This document shows positions 15,345-24,845 of a stretch of 64,000 nucleotides of DNA, piece by piece. The notes beneath the pieces are model-generated. The model was given only the letters and a program-made list of their open reading frames with translations, searched no databases and had not been told where the DNA came from. The stretch is from Candidatus Dormiibacter inghamiae. GTDB taxonomy: Bacteria; Chloroflexota; Dormibacteria; Dormibacterales; Dormibacteraceae. A program made the position numbers and the translations under genes. Each line of letters starts with the position of its first letter. Position 1 is the stretch's first letter. The DNA lies in NCBI GenBank assembly GCA_016464825.1, contig JAEKNQ010000038.1, forward strand, positions 1 through 64,000, written 5' to 3'.

Positions 15345-16853
15345 GTGCTGGCACGGGCGTTTGCGGCGCAGGTTCAGGGCTTGGCCGGGCGGCCGGTCGA
15401 GGTTCAGGTGGACATGAGCACTGGCGCCGTGGCGTTCTTCCTGGTGGGGCTGGCCAGTGGCTCAGTAAGGGAAGCGAAGGAGCGCGTCCGCTCGGCCATC
15501 CGGAACAGCGGGCTGCCCTTTCCCCAGCGCCGGCTGACTGTCAACCTGGCGCCGGCGGAGCTGCGCAAGGACGGCGCCGGCCTCGACCTGGCCATCGCGG
15601 TAGCAATCTGCCTCGCAGCGCTGGGCAAGCCGTCCCAAGCTGGGCTGGCATTCATCGGCGAGGTGGCCCTGGAGGGCAGTCTGCGCCACGTCGACGGCGT
15701 GCTCGTGCTGGCTGAAGGGCTGCGCCGGGCGGGGCTGGAGAAGCTCTTCGTGGCCGAGGTGGACGCGGCCGAGGCAGCGCTGATCGAAGGTCTCGAGATC
15801 TACCCTTGCCGCACGTTGAGGCAGGTCTTGGACCACCTGCTCGGCGGGGAAGCCATCCCCCGCTACCAGGGCCGGCCGCTGGCGGTGGCCGCAGCGGTCG
15901 AGTGCCCCTGGGATCTGAGCGAGGTGCAGGGCCAGGAGGCCGCGCGACGGGCGGTCGAAGTGGCTGCGGCCGGCGGCCACCATCTGCTGATGACGGGTCC
16001 GCCGGGTGCTGGAAAGACCATGCTGGCCCGCTGTCTTCCCGGCCTTCTACCACCTTTGGATCTGCCCGACGCGCTGGAGTTGGCGCGCGTCAGGAGCGTT
16101 TTGGGCGAGCTGGAGGGCACTTCGCCGCTGAGCTGGGAGCGTCCCTTCCGAGCCCCTCACCACAGCATCTCGACAGCCGGTCTGCTGGGCGGCGGCACAG
16201 GTTTGCCGCGGCCGGGGGAGATCTCCCGCGCACATCATGGAGTTCTGTTCCTGGACGAGCTGGCCGAGTTCCCAGCGGCCTCCCTGCAGTCGCTGCGCCA
16301 GCCCTTGGAAGACGGCCGCGTAACCCTCATCCGGTCTGCCGGGGCGGTTACCTATCCGGCCAGATTCCAGTTGGTGGCCGCCACCAATCCCTGCCCCTGT
16401 GGCTATCTGGGGGATTCGGGCCGACCCTGCCGCTGCGGCCCTGGTGCCATCCAGAGCTACCAGCGCTCCCTCTCGGGACCTCTGCTCGACCGCATCGATC
16501 TGCAGGTCACAGTGCACAGGACACCTCCGCACCTGCTCGGCCGTCCGGCCGAGGCGGAGCCATCAGTGCTTGTGCGCGAGCGCGTGTTTGGCGCTCGCCG
16601 GCTCCAGCTGGACCGACAGGGATGCCTCAACAGCGCGCTGGCGGGTGCCAGTCTGCGGCGCTGGGCTGAACTCGAGCCGGGCAGCAGAAACCTGCTCCAG
16701 CGCTGGTCGGCGGAGCGCACGCTGTCGGCGCGGGGCTTCCACCGTGCCTGGCGAATCGCCCGTACGCTCGCGGACTTGGCAGGCGACGGCCGAATCCGCT
16801 CAGGTCACATCCTGGAAGCCCTTGGTTACCGGCTGGATGAGCTCGCTGCCTGA
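15345..16853 (+). CDS. comM: ComM/YifB-family AAA+ Mg-chelatase-like ATPase
   Basis: A 502-residue hexameric helicase-like ATPase that promotes branch migration during natural transformation. It has the N-terminal ChlI-like domain (about 1-170, including LAPAELRKDGAGLDLAIA), a Walker A GPPGAGKTML (about 217), Walker B LFLDELAEF, and the Cys pair region NPCPCGYLGD followed by CRCGP. I chose GTG at 15345 from family N-termini; the open frame extends upstream without conservation. dprA starts 17 bp before its end, so the two competence-linked genes are coupled. Confidence 0.93.
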   Translation: MLARAFAAQVQGLAGRPVEVQVDMSTGAVAFFLVGLASGSVREAKERVRSAIRNSGLPFPQRRLTVNLAPAELRKDGAGLDLAIAVAICLAALGKPSQAGLAFIGEVALEGSLRHVDGVLVLAEGLRRAGLEKLFVAEVDAAEAALIEGLEIYPCRTLRQVLDHLLGGEAIPRYQGRPLAVAAAVECPWDLSEVQGQEAARRAVEVAAAGGHHLLMTGPPGAGKTMLARCLPGLLPPLDLPDALELARVRSVLGELEGTSPLSWERPFRAPHHSISTAGLLGGGTGLPRPGEISRAHHGVLFLDELAEFPAASLQSLRQPLEDGRVTLIRSAGAVTYPARFQLVAATNPCPCGYLGDSGRPCRCGPGAIQSYQRSLSGPLLDRIDLQVTVHRTPPHLLGRPAEAEPSVLVRERVFGARRLQLDRQGCLNSALAGASLRRWAELEPGSRNLLQRWSAERTLSARGFHRAWRIARTLADLAGDGRIRSGHILEALGYRLDELAA

Positions 16854-17700
16854 GCTGGAGGGCCTGCGGGTGAGGGGCCGCTGGCCGCTGCCCCCCGGCC
16901 ATCGCGTGGCGGTGGTCGGCGCCCGCCGGCCGACGCCGTATGGCGAGGCGGTGGCGGAGCGGCTGGCCGGAGATTTGGCGCAGTTGGGGGTGTTGGTGCT
17001 CAGCGGGCTGGCCCTGGGCATCGATGGCGCGGCGCACAGAGGAGCGTTGGCTGCTGGCGGTTGCACAGCCGCTGTGCTGGGGACGGGCGTGGACGTGATC
17101 TATCCCCGCTCCCATTCTGGTTTGGCAGAGCAGATACTGGCCCAGGGTGGGTGCCTCATCAGCCAGTTCCCCGATCGGACGCCACCACAGCGAGCGAATT
17201 TCCCTCGCCGTAACGGCACTATCGCGGGGCTGGTCGACATAGTGGTGGTGGTGGAGGCTGGTCTCGGCTCCGGAGCGCTGATCACCGCCGAAGCGGCGCT
17301 GAGCTTGGGCAAGCCAGTGCTGGCAGTGCCCGGCAGCGTCTTCTCGCCGCTCAGTGTTGGTTGCCACCAGCTGCTCCGCGACGGGGCCGGGCTGGTTCAG
17401 AACGCCCGCGACGTCGTCGCCGAGCTGGGCGGCGACCTGGCGGTGCTGGACGATCCCCTGCAGCCGCCCGCCTCTCTCGGCCTGGAACGACAAAGCGAGC
17501 TCGGCCGCGATCCCCTCCTGGCGTATCTCTCCGACAGCTTGCCCGCCGAGGTAGGGCATCTGGCCGCGCGGCTTCAGCTGCCGCTGTCCGAGACGATTGC
17601 GCGGCTCAGCCGGCTCGAGCTGGAGGGGGCGGTCCGCCGCTGGGGCGGCGGCTACGTCAGGCTGCCCCGCGGTGGGGGCCGCCCATCCGCCCGCCGCTAG
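16837..17700 (+). CDS. dprA: DNA processing protein DprA
   Basis: Loads RecA onto incoming single-stranded DNA. The 287-residue reading from ATG 16837 contains the Rossmann-like core: VAVVGARRPTPYG (about 22-34), SGLALGIDGAAHRGAL, GTGVDVIYPRSH and SGALITAEAAL, plus a C-terminal winged-helix segment. The SAM/HhH-like N-terminal domain found in many DprA proteins is missing. It overlaps comM. Together they suggest transformation or recombination capacity, though no DNA-uptake genes other than a prepilin peptidase are seen. Confidence 0.93.
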   Translation: MSSLPELEGLRVRGRWPLPPGHRVAVVGARRPTPYGEAVAERLAGDLAQLGVLVLSGLALGIDGAAHRGALAAGGCTAAVLGTGVDVIYPRSHSGLAEQILAQGGCLISQFPDRTPPQRANFPRRNGTIAGLVDIVVVVEAGLGSGALITAEAALSLGKPVLAVPGSVFSPLSVGCHQLLRDGAGLVQNARDVVAELGGDLAVLDDPLQPPASLGLERQSELGRDPLLAYLSDSLPAEVGHLAARLQLPLSETIARLSRLELEGAVRRWGGGYVRLPRGGGRPSARR

Positions 17701-17764
17701 CCGCTGCCGGGCAGGCCGCCAGGGAGTCTCCGCGGGGGTCTTAGCGGCGACGGGCAGTCATGAG

Positions 17765-17781
17765 CTAGTGTCCTGGAGCGG
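17765..17781. repeat. Solitary copy of the TAGTGTCCTGG repeat end upstream of topA
   Basis: CTAGTGTCCTGGAGCGG matches the first 12 positions of the MITE-like left end. No inverted partner lies within the following coding region. TAGTGT could serve as a -10 box giving a topA leader of about 38 nt with the GGAAG ribosome site at 17811. Confidence 0.45.
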
Positions 17782-17816
17782 AACAAACCGCCGGGCGGCA
17801 CTGTAGATAGGAAGCT

Positions 17817-20102
17817 GTGGCACCAGGTCTGATCATCGTCGAGTCTCCCGCAAAAGCCAGGACGCTCAAGCGTTTTCTGGGCGATCGCTTCGACGTGCTT
17901 GCTTCCATGGGCCACGTGCGCGACCTCCCGGGTAAGGACCTGGCGGTCGACGTCGAGGACAACTTCCGGCCCCGCTACGAGGTGGTGGACAGCCGCAAGC
18001 AGGTGCTGAGCGAGCTGAAGAAGGCCGCCGGCAAGCGCAGCGATGTGATCCTGGCCTCCGACCCTGACCGCGAGGGGGAGGCCATTGCCTGGCACCTCTG
18101 TGAGGTGCTCAAGCTGCGCTCACCGCGGCGGATAGAGTTCCACGAGATCACGGACGCGGCTGTCAACAACGCGCTGGCCCACCCCCGAGGGATCGACATG
18201 CGGCTGGTCAACGCCCAGCAGGCGCGGCGGGTGGTCGACCGCCTGGTCGGCTATCGCCTCAGCCCCTTCCTCTGGCGCCGGGTCCAGAAGGGCATAGGCG
18301 CCGGTCGGGTTCAGTCGGTGGCCCTCCGCCTGGTAGTGGACAGGGAGGACGACATCCGGCGCTTCGTCGCTGAAGAGTCGTGGACAGTTGACGCGCTTTT
18401 GAGCCAGGCGGGCTCCGAGCAGCGTTTCAAAGCCCGCCTGCACCGCCGGCTGGCTGAGCCGGAGGTCAAGCTCGAGCTCAAGACCGAGGCCGAAGCGCTG
18501 GCGGCCGCCGCCGAGCTGGCGGGGGCGGAGTACCGGGTCGCAGGGGTGGAGCGCCGGCAGCGCGCCAAGAGCGCGCCCGCGCCCTACATCACTTCCACGC
18601 TGCAGCAGGAGGCCTCCAGCCGCCTTCGGTTCGCGCCCAAGCGCACCATGCGGCTCGCCCAAGAATTGTATGAGGGCGTCGATCTCGGCGCCGAGGGCGC
18701 GACCGGCCTGATCACCTACATGCGGACTGATTCCACTCGCGTTTCCGAGGAAGCCGAGAAGAAGGCGAAAACCTGGATCAGGGCCAACGCGGGCGAGAGT
18801 TACCTGGGCAAACCGCGCCAGGAGAAGAGCCGGCCGGGCGCTCAGGATGCCCACGAGGCGATCCGTCCGACCGATCCAGGCCGGCGCCCGGAGGACGTGC
18901 GCCAGCACCTGAGTGGAGACCAGTACCGCGTCTATGACCTGATCTGGCGGCGCTTCATCGCCAGCCGGATGGCGCCTGCCCAGTACGCCCTGACCACGGC
19001 GGAGGTCGAAGCCGGCGCCTTCGGACTGCGGGCGAGCGGCTCGGTGCTGACTTTCGACGGCTTCTATCGGGTCTGGCAGCGCGGCGAGGACGACGAGGAC
19101 GGACAGCTGCCTGACCTGAAGCAGGGCGAGCGGCTGGACTTCCACCAGCTGCTGCCCGAGCAGCACTTCACGCAGCCGCCCCCGCGCTACACGGAGGCCA
19201 CGCTCATCAACGAGCTGGAGAAGCGCGGAATCGGCCGCCCTTCGACCTACGCCAGCATCGTGGCCACGATCCAGGACCACACGTACGTCGAGCAGAAGGA
19301 GCGAAGGCTCCATCCCACAGCGCTGGGCGAGGGCGTGAACCGGATAATGGTCGAGCACTTCGCGGAGATCGTGGACGACCGCTACACGGCCGCCATGGAG
19401 GAGCGCCTGGACGAGGTCGAGGCCGGGCGCCGGGAATGGGTGCCCGTCGTGGGTGACTTCTTTGGCCCACTGGAGCGGATGTTGGGCAAGGCCTCGGAGG
19501 CCATGCCCAGTGCGACTGGGGAGGAGTGTCCTGAGTGCCACGAGGGCCAGCTGGTCCTGCGGGCAAGCCGTTTCGGCCCGTTCAAGGGCTGCTCTCGCTA
19601 CCCGAAGTGCAAGTACAGGCAGGCGACCTTGCCAGGCGGCGAGGCCCCTCAGCCCAAGCTGCTGGCGGAAGCCTGCCCTGAGTGCGGCCGGCCGCTGCAG
19701 CTGCGGACGGGGCGCTACGGAGAGTTCGTCGGCTGCTCCGGCTACCCCGAGTGCAAGTACATCAGGCGCGACACCGATCCCAGCCAGAACAAGCCGACGG
19801 GGGAGAAGTGTCCCGAGTGCGGCGAGGGCGAGCTGATCGAGCGCAAGGGCCGCTTCGGCCAGTTCCTCTCCTGCAGCCGCTACCCGGACTGCAAGTACAG
19901 GCAGAACAAGGCCCGGGCGGCGGGCACCAAGACGGCCGCCGAGCCCAAGCTGCTGAGCGAGACCTGCTCCGTCTGCGGCAAGCCGATGGCCGAGCGGCAG
20001 GGTCGCTTTGGTCCCTTCAAGTCGTGCAGCGACTATCCGCGCTGCAAAGGGCCGCAGAAGGCAGCCGGCCCCCGGCTGCGCCGGGAGAAGGTCAAGGTCT
20101 GA
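17817..20102 (+). CDS. topA: DNA topoisomerase I
   Basis: A type IA enzyme relaxing negative supercoils. The TOPRIM domain is N-terminal (IIVESPAKARTL at about 4-15, then DPDREGEAIAWHL), and the catalytic Tyr lies in TYMRTDSTRVS near residue 301. The C-terminus carries four zinc ribbons of the type CPEC...C...C between about residues 565 and 750. GTG start preceded by GGAAG. Total 761 residues. Monocistronic; a structured 3' region follows. Confidence 0.97.
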   Translation: MAPGLIIVESPAKARTLKRFLGDRFDVLASMGHVRDLPGKDLAVDVEDNFRPRYEVVDSRKQVLSELKKAAGKRSDVILASDPDREGEAIAWHLCEVLKLRSPRRIEFHEITDAAVNNALAHPRGIDMRLVNAQQARRVVDRLVGYRLSPFLWRRVQKGIGAGRVQSVALRLVVDREDDIRRFVAEESWTVDALLSQAGSEQRFKARLHRRLAEPEVKLELKTEAEALAAAAELAGAEYRVAGVERRQRAKSAPAPYITSTLQQEASSRLRFAPKRTMRLAQELYEGVDLGAEGATGLITYMRTDSTRVSEEAEKKAKTWIRANAGESYLGKPRQEKSRPGAQDAHEAIRPTDPGRRPEDVRQHLSGDQYRVYDLIWRRFIASRMAPAQYALTTAEVEAGAFGLRASGSVLTFDGFYRVWQRGEDDEDGQLPDLKQGERLDFHQLLPEQHFTQPPPRYTEATLINELEKRGIGRPSTYASIVATIQDHTYVEQKERRLHPTALGEGVNRIMVEHFAEIVDDRYTAAMEERLDEVEAGRREWVPVVGDFFGPLERMLGKASEAMPSATGEECPECHEGQLVLRASRFGPFKGCSRYPKCKYRQATLPGGEAPQPKLLAEACPECGRPLQLRTGRYGEFVGCSGYPECKYIRRDTDPSQNKPTGEKCPECGEGELIERKGRFGQFLSCSRYPDCKYRQNKARAAGTKTAAEPKLLSETCSVCGKPMAERQGRFGPFKSCSDYPRCKGPQKAAGPRLRREKVKV

Positions 20103-20110
20103 CCGAGTAG

Positions 20111-20263
20111 GCAGGCAGTCCGTTGCCTTTCCTGCCGCCGCGGCTGAGCTCGGCCAGAGACTGAAGCCCGGCAGCCGCGGATGGTGTTCCAGGCCCTATT
20201 GCCGTGTCGGCGGGCAGTGGTTGTCCCGGCCGGCGGCGCCTCCAGCTCTCCAGCCGGCGCCGG
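20111..20263 (+). terminator. Structured region after topA
   Basis: The 324-bp gap between topA and rpsB holds several inverted repeats: GGCAGG/CCTGCC (20111-20137), a perfect CCGCGGCT/AGCCGCGG pair (20139-20181) and a GC-rich stem near 20227-20263. No U-tract is seen. It probably ends or stabilises the topA transcript; no gene is supported here. Confidence 0.35.
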
Positions 20264-20306
20264 TCCGAGGGGCTGTTCGCCCGCTACCCACCTGCCCGGG
20301 GTTGCG

Positions 20307-20312
20307 TAGAAT
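20307..20312 (+). promoter_or_regulatory. -10 box TAGAAT for rpsB operon
   Basis: TAGAAT is a good -10 match and would give an rpsB leader of about 108 nt, long enough for autoregulation by S2. No convincing -35 box is present. Confidence 0.4.
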
Positions 20313-20426
20313 TGGCAGAGCCGGTGCGGTCCCGGGGGCCGGCCGAGTAACACACGCTCGTCCCTTTCAGACCCCTGCCGGCGCGATCCGGACGGTGGGC
20401 GGGCGGAGGCAACAGGAGGTCTTTCA

Positions 20427-21269
20427 ATGTCTCAGGTCTCTTTGAAACAGCTGCTGGAGGCTGGCGTGCACTTCGGCCACCAGACCAGTCGCTGGAACCC
20501 CAAGATGCGGCAGTACATCTTCACCGCCCGCAACGGACTTCACATCATCGACCTGCAGCAGACGGTGAAGCTGCTCGACGTGGCGCTCGACTTCGTGAAG
20601 AGCGTGGCCGCGTCCGGCCGCCCGGTTCTGTTTGTAGGCACGAAGAAGCAAGCGCAGGAGACGATCCAGACGGAAGCGGCTCGCTGCGGCATGTTCTTCG
20701 TCAACCGCCGCTGGATGGGTGGCATGCTCACCAACTTCAGCACTGTCAAGAAGCGGATCGACAGGCTGCAGCAGCTGCGCAAGATGCAGCAGTCAGGCCA
20801 GTTCGAAAGCCTGAACAAGAAGGAGGCCAAGAAACTGCAGGACGAGCTCGATCGCCTGATGTATCACTTTGATGGCATCGCGGACATGAAGAGGCTGCCG
20901 GGCGCGGTTTTCGTGGTGGACCCGCGCAAGGAGCACATAGCCGTGCTAGAGTCCAACCGGCTCAAGATCCCGGTGGTCGCGATCACCGACTCCAACTGCG
21001 ACCCTGACCTGATCGACAAGGTGATCCCCGGCAACGACGACGCGATCCGGGCGGTGAAGCTGCTCACGAGCAAGATGGCGGATGCCTGTTTGGAAGGCCG
21101 CCAGCTGGCCATCGAGCACGGCGCCGACCTGCCCCCGATGGAGGAGCGGGAGTTCCTGGAGCCGACTCGCTACGAGCTGCTCGAGGAGTACATGGACGAC
21201 GAAGAGGAGTATCTGCCCGACGTAAGCGAGGACGAGTTCGTGAGCACCGGCGAGGAGGTGCGGGCATGA
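20427..21269 (+). CDS. rpsB: 30S ribosomal protein S2
   Basis: The N-terminus [19 protein letters not shown] (about 7-25) and the central [13 protein letters not shown] are the S2 signatures. The 280-residue protein has an acidic tail of about 45 residues, richer in Asp/Glu than typical S2. ATG preceded by AGGAGGT. It shares an ATGA overlap with tsf. Confidence 0.98.
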   Translation: MSQVSLKQLLEAGVHFGHQTSRWNPKMRQYIFTARNGLHIIDLQQTVKLLDVALDFVKSVAASGRPVLFVGTKKQAQETIQTEAARCGMFFVNRRWMGGMLTNFSTVKKRIDRLQQLRKMQQSGQFESLNKKEAKKLQDELDRLMYHFDGIADMKRLPGAVFVVDPRKEHIAVLESNRLKIPVVAITDSNCDPDLIDKVIPGNDDAIRAVKLLTSKMADACLEGRQLAIEHGADLPPMEEREFLEPTRYELLEEYMDDEEEYLPDVSEDEFVSTGEEVRA

Positions 21270-21880
21270 TAGACATCTCGCTGGAGCACGTGAAGCAGCT
21301 GCGAGACATGACAGGCGCCGGCATGATGGACTGCAAGAAAGCGCTGGAGGATGCCCAGGGCAACCTTGACAGGGCTGTTGTGATCCTTCGCGAGCGCGGC
21401 ATCGCCAAGGCAGCCAAGCGTGCGGATCGCGTCACCTCCAACGGAGTGGTCGAGGCCTATCTGCATCGAACGAGTGAGGACTACCCGCCCCAGATCGGGG
21501 CGCTGATCGAGCTGAACTGTGAGAGCGACTTCGTCGCCAAGGGCACTGATTTCCGCACTCTCGCACGGGAGCTCGCGATGCATGTGGCGGCGGCCGCACC
21601 CCGCTGGGTGAGCCGGGACGAGGTGCCTACGGAGCTGGTCGAACAGGAGCGGACGCTGTATCAGCTGAGAGCCGAGCAGGACGGAAAGCCCGCTCAAGCC
21701 ATCCCGAAAATCGTCGCGGGACAGCTGGAGGCGTTCTACAAGGACTCCTGCTTGCTGGACCAGCCCTACATGCGCGATCCCGCCACACCTGTGAGAGAGC
21801 TGGTGGCCTCGGCAGTTGCGAAGCTGCAGGAGAACATAACAGTGCGTCGCATCCAGCGGTTCAGCATCAAAGAGGGCTAG
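21266..21880 (+). CDS. tsf: Elongation factor Ts
   Basis: Nucleotide-exchange factor for EF-Tu. The UBA-like N-terminal domain contains [18 protein letters not shown] (about 13-30); the core carries the FVAKGTDF motif near residue 90. At 204 residues it is the short form that keeps a single core subdomain, as in Thermus-like and actinobacterial/Chloroflexota-type EF-Ts. Starts at ATGA overlapping rpsB. Confidence 0.97.
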   Translation: MIDISLEHVKQLRDMTGAGMMDCKKALEDAQGNLDRAVVILRERGIAKAAKRADRVTSNGVVEAYLHRTSEDYPPQIGALIELNCESDFVAKGTDFRTLARELAMHVAAAAPRWVSRDEVPTELVEQERTLYQLRAEQDGKPAQAIPKIVAGQLEAFYKDSCLLDQPYMRDPATPVRELVASAVAKLQENITVRRIQRFSIKEG

Positions 21881-21881
21881 C

Positions 21882-22652
21882 TTGACCGCAAGTACACCGC
21901 GTTGGCGGCGCGTGCTGCTGAAGCTCAGCGGTGAAGCGCTCGGCGGCCGGAAGGAATACGGCTTCGACTTCCAGGTGGTCAGTGTCATCGCAGAGCAGGT
22001 CGCCCGCGTCCACCAGCTTGGCGTTGAAGTAGCCCTGGTGGTGGGTGGCGGCAACATCTTTCGCGGGCGCCACGCGGAGGAGGGAGGCTTCGACCGGGCG
22101 ACCGGCGACTACATGGGAATGCTGGCCACAGTGATCAACGCGCTTGCTCTGCAGGAGGGCCTCGAGAAGGTGGGCCTGCATGCGCGAACCATGACCGCCA
22201 TCCAGATGCCGCAGGTGGCCGAGCCTTACATCCGCCGCCGAGGTATCCGGCATCTCGAGAAAGGGCGCGTGATCATCCTGGCCGGAGGCAGCGGCAATCC
22301 CTACTTCACAACCGACACTACTGCCGCCCTCCGCGCCGTTGAGTTGGAGGCGGAGGTGGTGTTGAAGGCAACCAAGGTGGACGGCATCTACTCAGCCGAT
22401 CCTTTGCAGGAGCCCACCGCTGAGAGGTTTCAGCGACTCGATTACCTGGAGGTTCTGAACCGAGGGATCGAGGTGATGGACAACACAGCCCTCACCCTCT
22501 GTATGGACAACGGGGTGCCCATCATAGTCTTCGACCTGCTTCAAGCCGGGAACCTGGAGCGCGTGATTCGGGGCGAAAACATAGGCACCTTCGTCGGGGC
22601 GCCAGGGGCGCGAGTTGAACAGTCGCCGGCAGCGACCACCGGAGGACATTGA
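21882..22652 (+). CDS. pyrH: UMP kinase
   Basis: An amino-acid-kinase fold hexamer that phosphorylates UMP. Motifs are [13 protein letters not shown] (about 8-20), [10 protein letters not shown] (about 47-56), [16 protein letters not shown] and [20 protein letters not shown] start (21882) two nt after the tsf stop agrees with family length (256 residues, slightly extended at both ends). It lies between tsf and frr, the usual order. Confidence 0.97.
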   Translation: MTASTPRWRRVLLKLSGEALGGRKEYGFDFQVVSVIAEQVARVHQLGVEVALVVGGGNIFRGRHAEEGGFDRATGDYMGMLATVINALALQEGLEKVGLHARTMTAIQMPQVAEPYIRRRGIRHLEKGRVIILAGGSGNPYFTTDTTAALRAVELEAEVVLKATKVDGIYSADPLQEPTAERFQRLDYLEVLNRGIEVMDNTALTLCMDNGVPIIVFDLLQAGNLERVIRGENIGTFVGAPGARVEQSPAATTGGH

Positions 22653-22655
22653 GCC

Positions 22656-23216
22656 ATGGCCGTAGACGGCATCCTGAAAGACGCCGAGGCCAAGATGGGC
22701 CGCTCGCTCGAGCACTTGGAACATGAGCTGCTGACGATCAGGACCGGGCGGGCCAACCCGGCCCTGCTGGACAGGGTCCAGGTTCCCTACTACGGCACCC
22801 CCACGCCGTTGAACCAGCTCGCCCAGGTCTCCAGCCCCGAGGCGCGCCTGCTGGTGGTCCAGGTCTACGACCGCGGCCAGCTGGGAGTGACTGAGAAGGC
22901 CATTCGGGAGTCGGGCCTGGGTCTGAACCCCGCCAACGACGGGCAGGTGATCCGGGTGCCCATCCCGCCGCTCACCGAAGAGCGCCGCCGCGAGTACGTC
23001 AAGATGGCCAAACAGCGGGCGGAGGAAGCGCGAGTGGCTGTTCGAAACATCCGCCGGGAGGAACTGCACAGGGTCCAGGCGCAGGAAAAGGCGGGGGAGA
23101 TTGCCGAGGATCAGGCGCGCCGCGCCGGTGAACGTTTGCAGAAGCTCACTGACACCTACGTGGCGAAGATCGAGGGGATCGCCCAGCGTAAGGAAGCCGA
23201 GGTCATGGAGGTCTAA
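22656..23216 (+). CDS. frr: Ribosome recycling factor
   Basis: A 186-residue protein that, with EF-G, splits post-termination ribosomes. The signature RTGRANPALLDRV (about 29-41) and YYGTPTPLNQLA, then VIRVPIPPLTEERR, are intact. ATG start four nt after pyrH. Coiled-coil domain I is predicted from the charged helices at both ends. Confidence 0.98.
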   Translation: MAVDGILKDAEAKMGRSLEHLEHELLTIRTGRANPALLDRVQVPYYGTPTPLNQLAQVSSPEARLLVVQVYDRGQLGVTEKAIRESGLGLNPANDGQVIRVPIPPLTEERRREYVKMAKQRAEEARVAVRNIRREELHRVQAQEKAGEIAEDQARRAGERLQKLTDTYVAKIEGIAQRKEAEVMEV

Positions 23217-23262
23217 GACCTCCGGCGATGGATCCGGCCGACCGCGCACCTGAAGCGCCACT

Positions 23263-23991
23263 TTGAGGCAAGAGCGGGCGGCAGCCGTCCCCCGGCACGT
23301 GGGCATCATCATGGACGGCAACGGGCGCTGGGCGCGGCGCCACAACCGCCCCCACACCTTCGGCCATCGAGCCGGGGTGCGGGCCATCAAGAAGGTGATG
23401 TACGCCTGCGAATCAATGGGGATCGAGATCCTCAGCATCTACGTCTTCTCCACTGAGAATTGGACGCGGCCGCGGGCTGAGGTGCGAGCGCTCATGCGCC
23501 TCTTCCACGAGGCCATACAGCGCGAGTTCGAGGAGCTGAGTCAGCGCGGCATCAGGATAGTTGTCAGCGGTCGGCGAGCAGAGCTCTCCCAGCGCATGCA
23601 GGAACGAATAGGTGACGCCGAGCTGCGCACCGCGGGCAATCGGCAGGGCGTCCTCAACGTCTGCCTGAACTACGGCGGCCGGGCAGAGCTCGTGGACTCC
23701 GTGCGGGCGCTGGCGGCGGAGGGTGTAGCCGCCTCCGACATCGACGAGAACGCCATAGCGGGGCATCTCTATCACCCGGAGCTGCCCGAACCCGACCTCA
23801 TCATCAGGACTGCCGGGGAGCGCCGCATCAGCAACTTTCTGCTGTGGCAGGCAGCTTATGCCGAGATGTACTTCACTGACACGCTCTGGCCGGACTTCGA
23901 CGAAGAGGACCTAGCCCGCGCGGTGGCCGACTTCTCGACCCGGGTCAGGCGGTTCGGCGGCCGGCCGGATAGGGCGGCGGCGGAGGGATGA
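23263..23991 (+). CDS. uppS: Isoprenyl transferase (undecaprenyl diphosphate synthase)
   Basis: Makes the cis-polyprenyl diphosphate carrier for cell-wall synthesis. Motifs are HVGIIMDGNGRWARRHN (about 11-27) with the catalytic Asp, IYVFSTENWTRP, LNYGGRAELVD and PDLIIRTAGERRISNFLLWQ. The listed start is a TTG at 23263, forming TTGA with the stop of a 12-codon open frame (23228-23266); no better start is available. Overlaps cdsA by ATGA. Confidence 0.96.
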   Translation: MRQERAAAVPRHVGIIMDGNGRWARRHNRPHTFGHRAGVRAIKKVMYACESMGIEILSIYVFSTENWTRPRAEVRALMRLFHEAIQREFEELSQRGIRIVVSGRRAELSQRMQERIGDAELRTAGNRQGVLNVCLNYGGRAELVDSVRALAAEGVAASDIDENAIAGHLYHPELPEPDLIIRTAGERRISNFLLWQAAYAEMYFTDTLWPDFDEEDLARAVADFSTRVRRFGGRPDRAAAEG

Positions 23992-24845
23992 CCACTACGG
24001 CTGCCCCGCGCGGATCCGGGGCGAGCCGGCGTCCACGCAGCCAGCTTCTGATTCGAACCGTCAGCGGCCTCCTCATATTGGCTGTCGTTGTGGCGCTGGT
24101 GGCCCTCGGGAGGCCGGGCCTGTGGCTGCTGGCGGCACTGCTAGGCGGTATCTCGCTCTGGGAGTTCCGCCGCCTCTCCGGTCTGATCGGACACCAAGCG
24201 CCGCTCTGGCTGCTCTATCCGCTGGCGGCCTACTTCGCCCTGAGCGGGACTGTCCTGAAGCCGGTGCCGGTGCTTGCCGTCCTGGCGGTCGCCCTGGTCG
24301 CGGGCCTGACCGCTCTGCTCTTCCTGCCGCCGCGCCGGGACGGGCTCGGCCGCTGGGCGTTCGCCTTGGCGGGCGCCCTCTACGTGGGCCTGCCCTTCAA
24401 TTACTACCTGCAGCTCTATGAGGCGCACGCGGGATTCATCGGCCAGCTCTGGCTGGTGGCCGTCATCTCGACGGTGGTCGTCAGCGACAGCGCCGCCTAC
24501 TTGATCGGCCGAGCCTTCGGCCGACATCCTTTCTTCCCTGCGATCAGTCCCAAGAAGTCCTGGGAGGGTGCCATCGCGGGAGTCGTCTTCTGCGCCCCCG
24601 TCATGGCCCTGGCCGCGGCGCTACTGCTGCACATCGGCCCCTGGCAGGGAATCGCGCTCGGCCTGCTGGTCGGGCTGAGCGCCGAGTTTGGCGATTTGGT
24701 CGAGTCGCAGCTCAAGCGGCTGGCAGGGGTCAAGGACTCCTCGCAACTAATTCCCGGGCACGGCGGCTTGCTCGACCGGCTGGATTCGATCTTCTTCCCC
24801 CCGATAGTGGTCTACCTCTACCTGCAGGCGCAGGGGCTGCTGTGA
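23988..24845 (+). CDS. cdsA: Phosphatidate cytidylyltransferase
   Basis: An integral membrane enzyme making CDP-diacylglycerol. About seven to eight hydrophobic segments are visible after a short basic N-terminus. The C-terminal signature PGHGGLLDRLDSIFFPP (about 257-273) with its catalytic Asp residues and the SPKKSWEGAIAG segment identify the family. 285 residues; ATGA/GTGA overlaps on both sides place it in a continuous operon. Confidence 0.95.
   Translation: MTTTAAPRGSGASRRPRSQLLIRTVSGLLILAVVVALVALGRPGLWLLAALLGGISLWEFRRLSGLIGHQAPLWLLYPLAAYFALSGTVLKPVPVLAVLAVALVAGLTALLFLPPRRDGLGRWAFALAGALYVGLPFNYYLQLYEAHAGFIGQLWLVAVISTVVVSDSAAYLIGRAFGRHPFFPAISPKKSWEGAIAGVVFCAPVMALAAALLLHIGPWQGIALGLLVGLSAEFGDLVESQLKRLAGVKDSSQLIPGHGGLLDRLDSIFFPPIVVYLYLQAQGLL

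Noticed and set aside
19527-19535. Extra AGTGTCCTG copy of the dispersed repeat
   Set aside because: It lies in the zinc-ribbon coding sequence of topA (Cys-Pro-Glu) and lacks the flanking repeat positions.
18120-19541. 473-codon minus-strand open frame opposite topA
   Set aside because: No recognisable motif, and topA on the + strand is complete.
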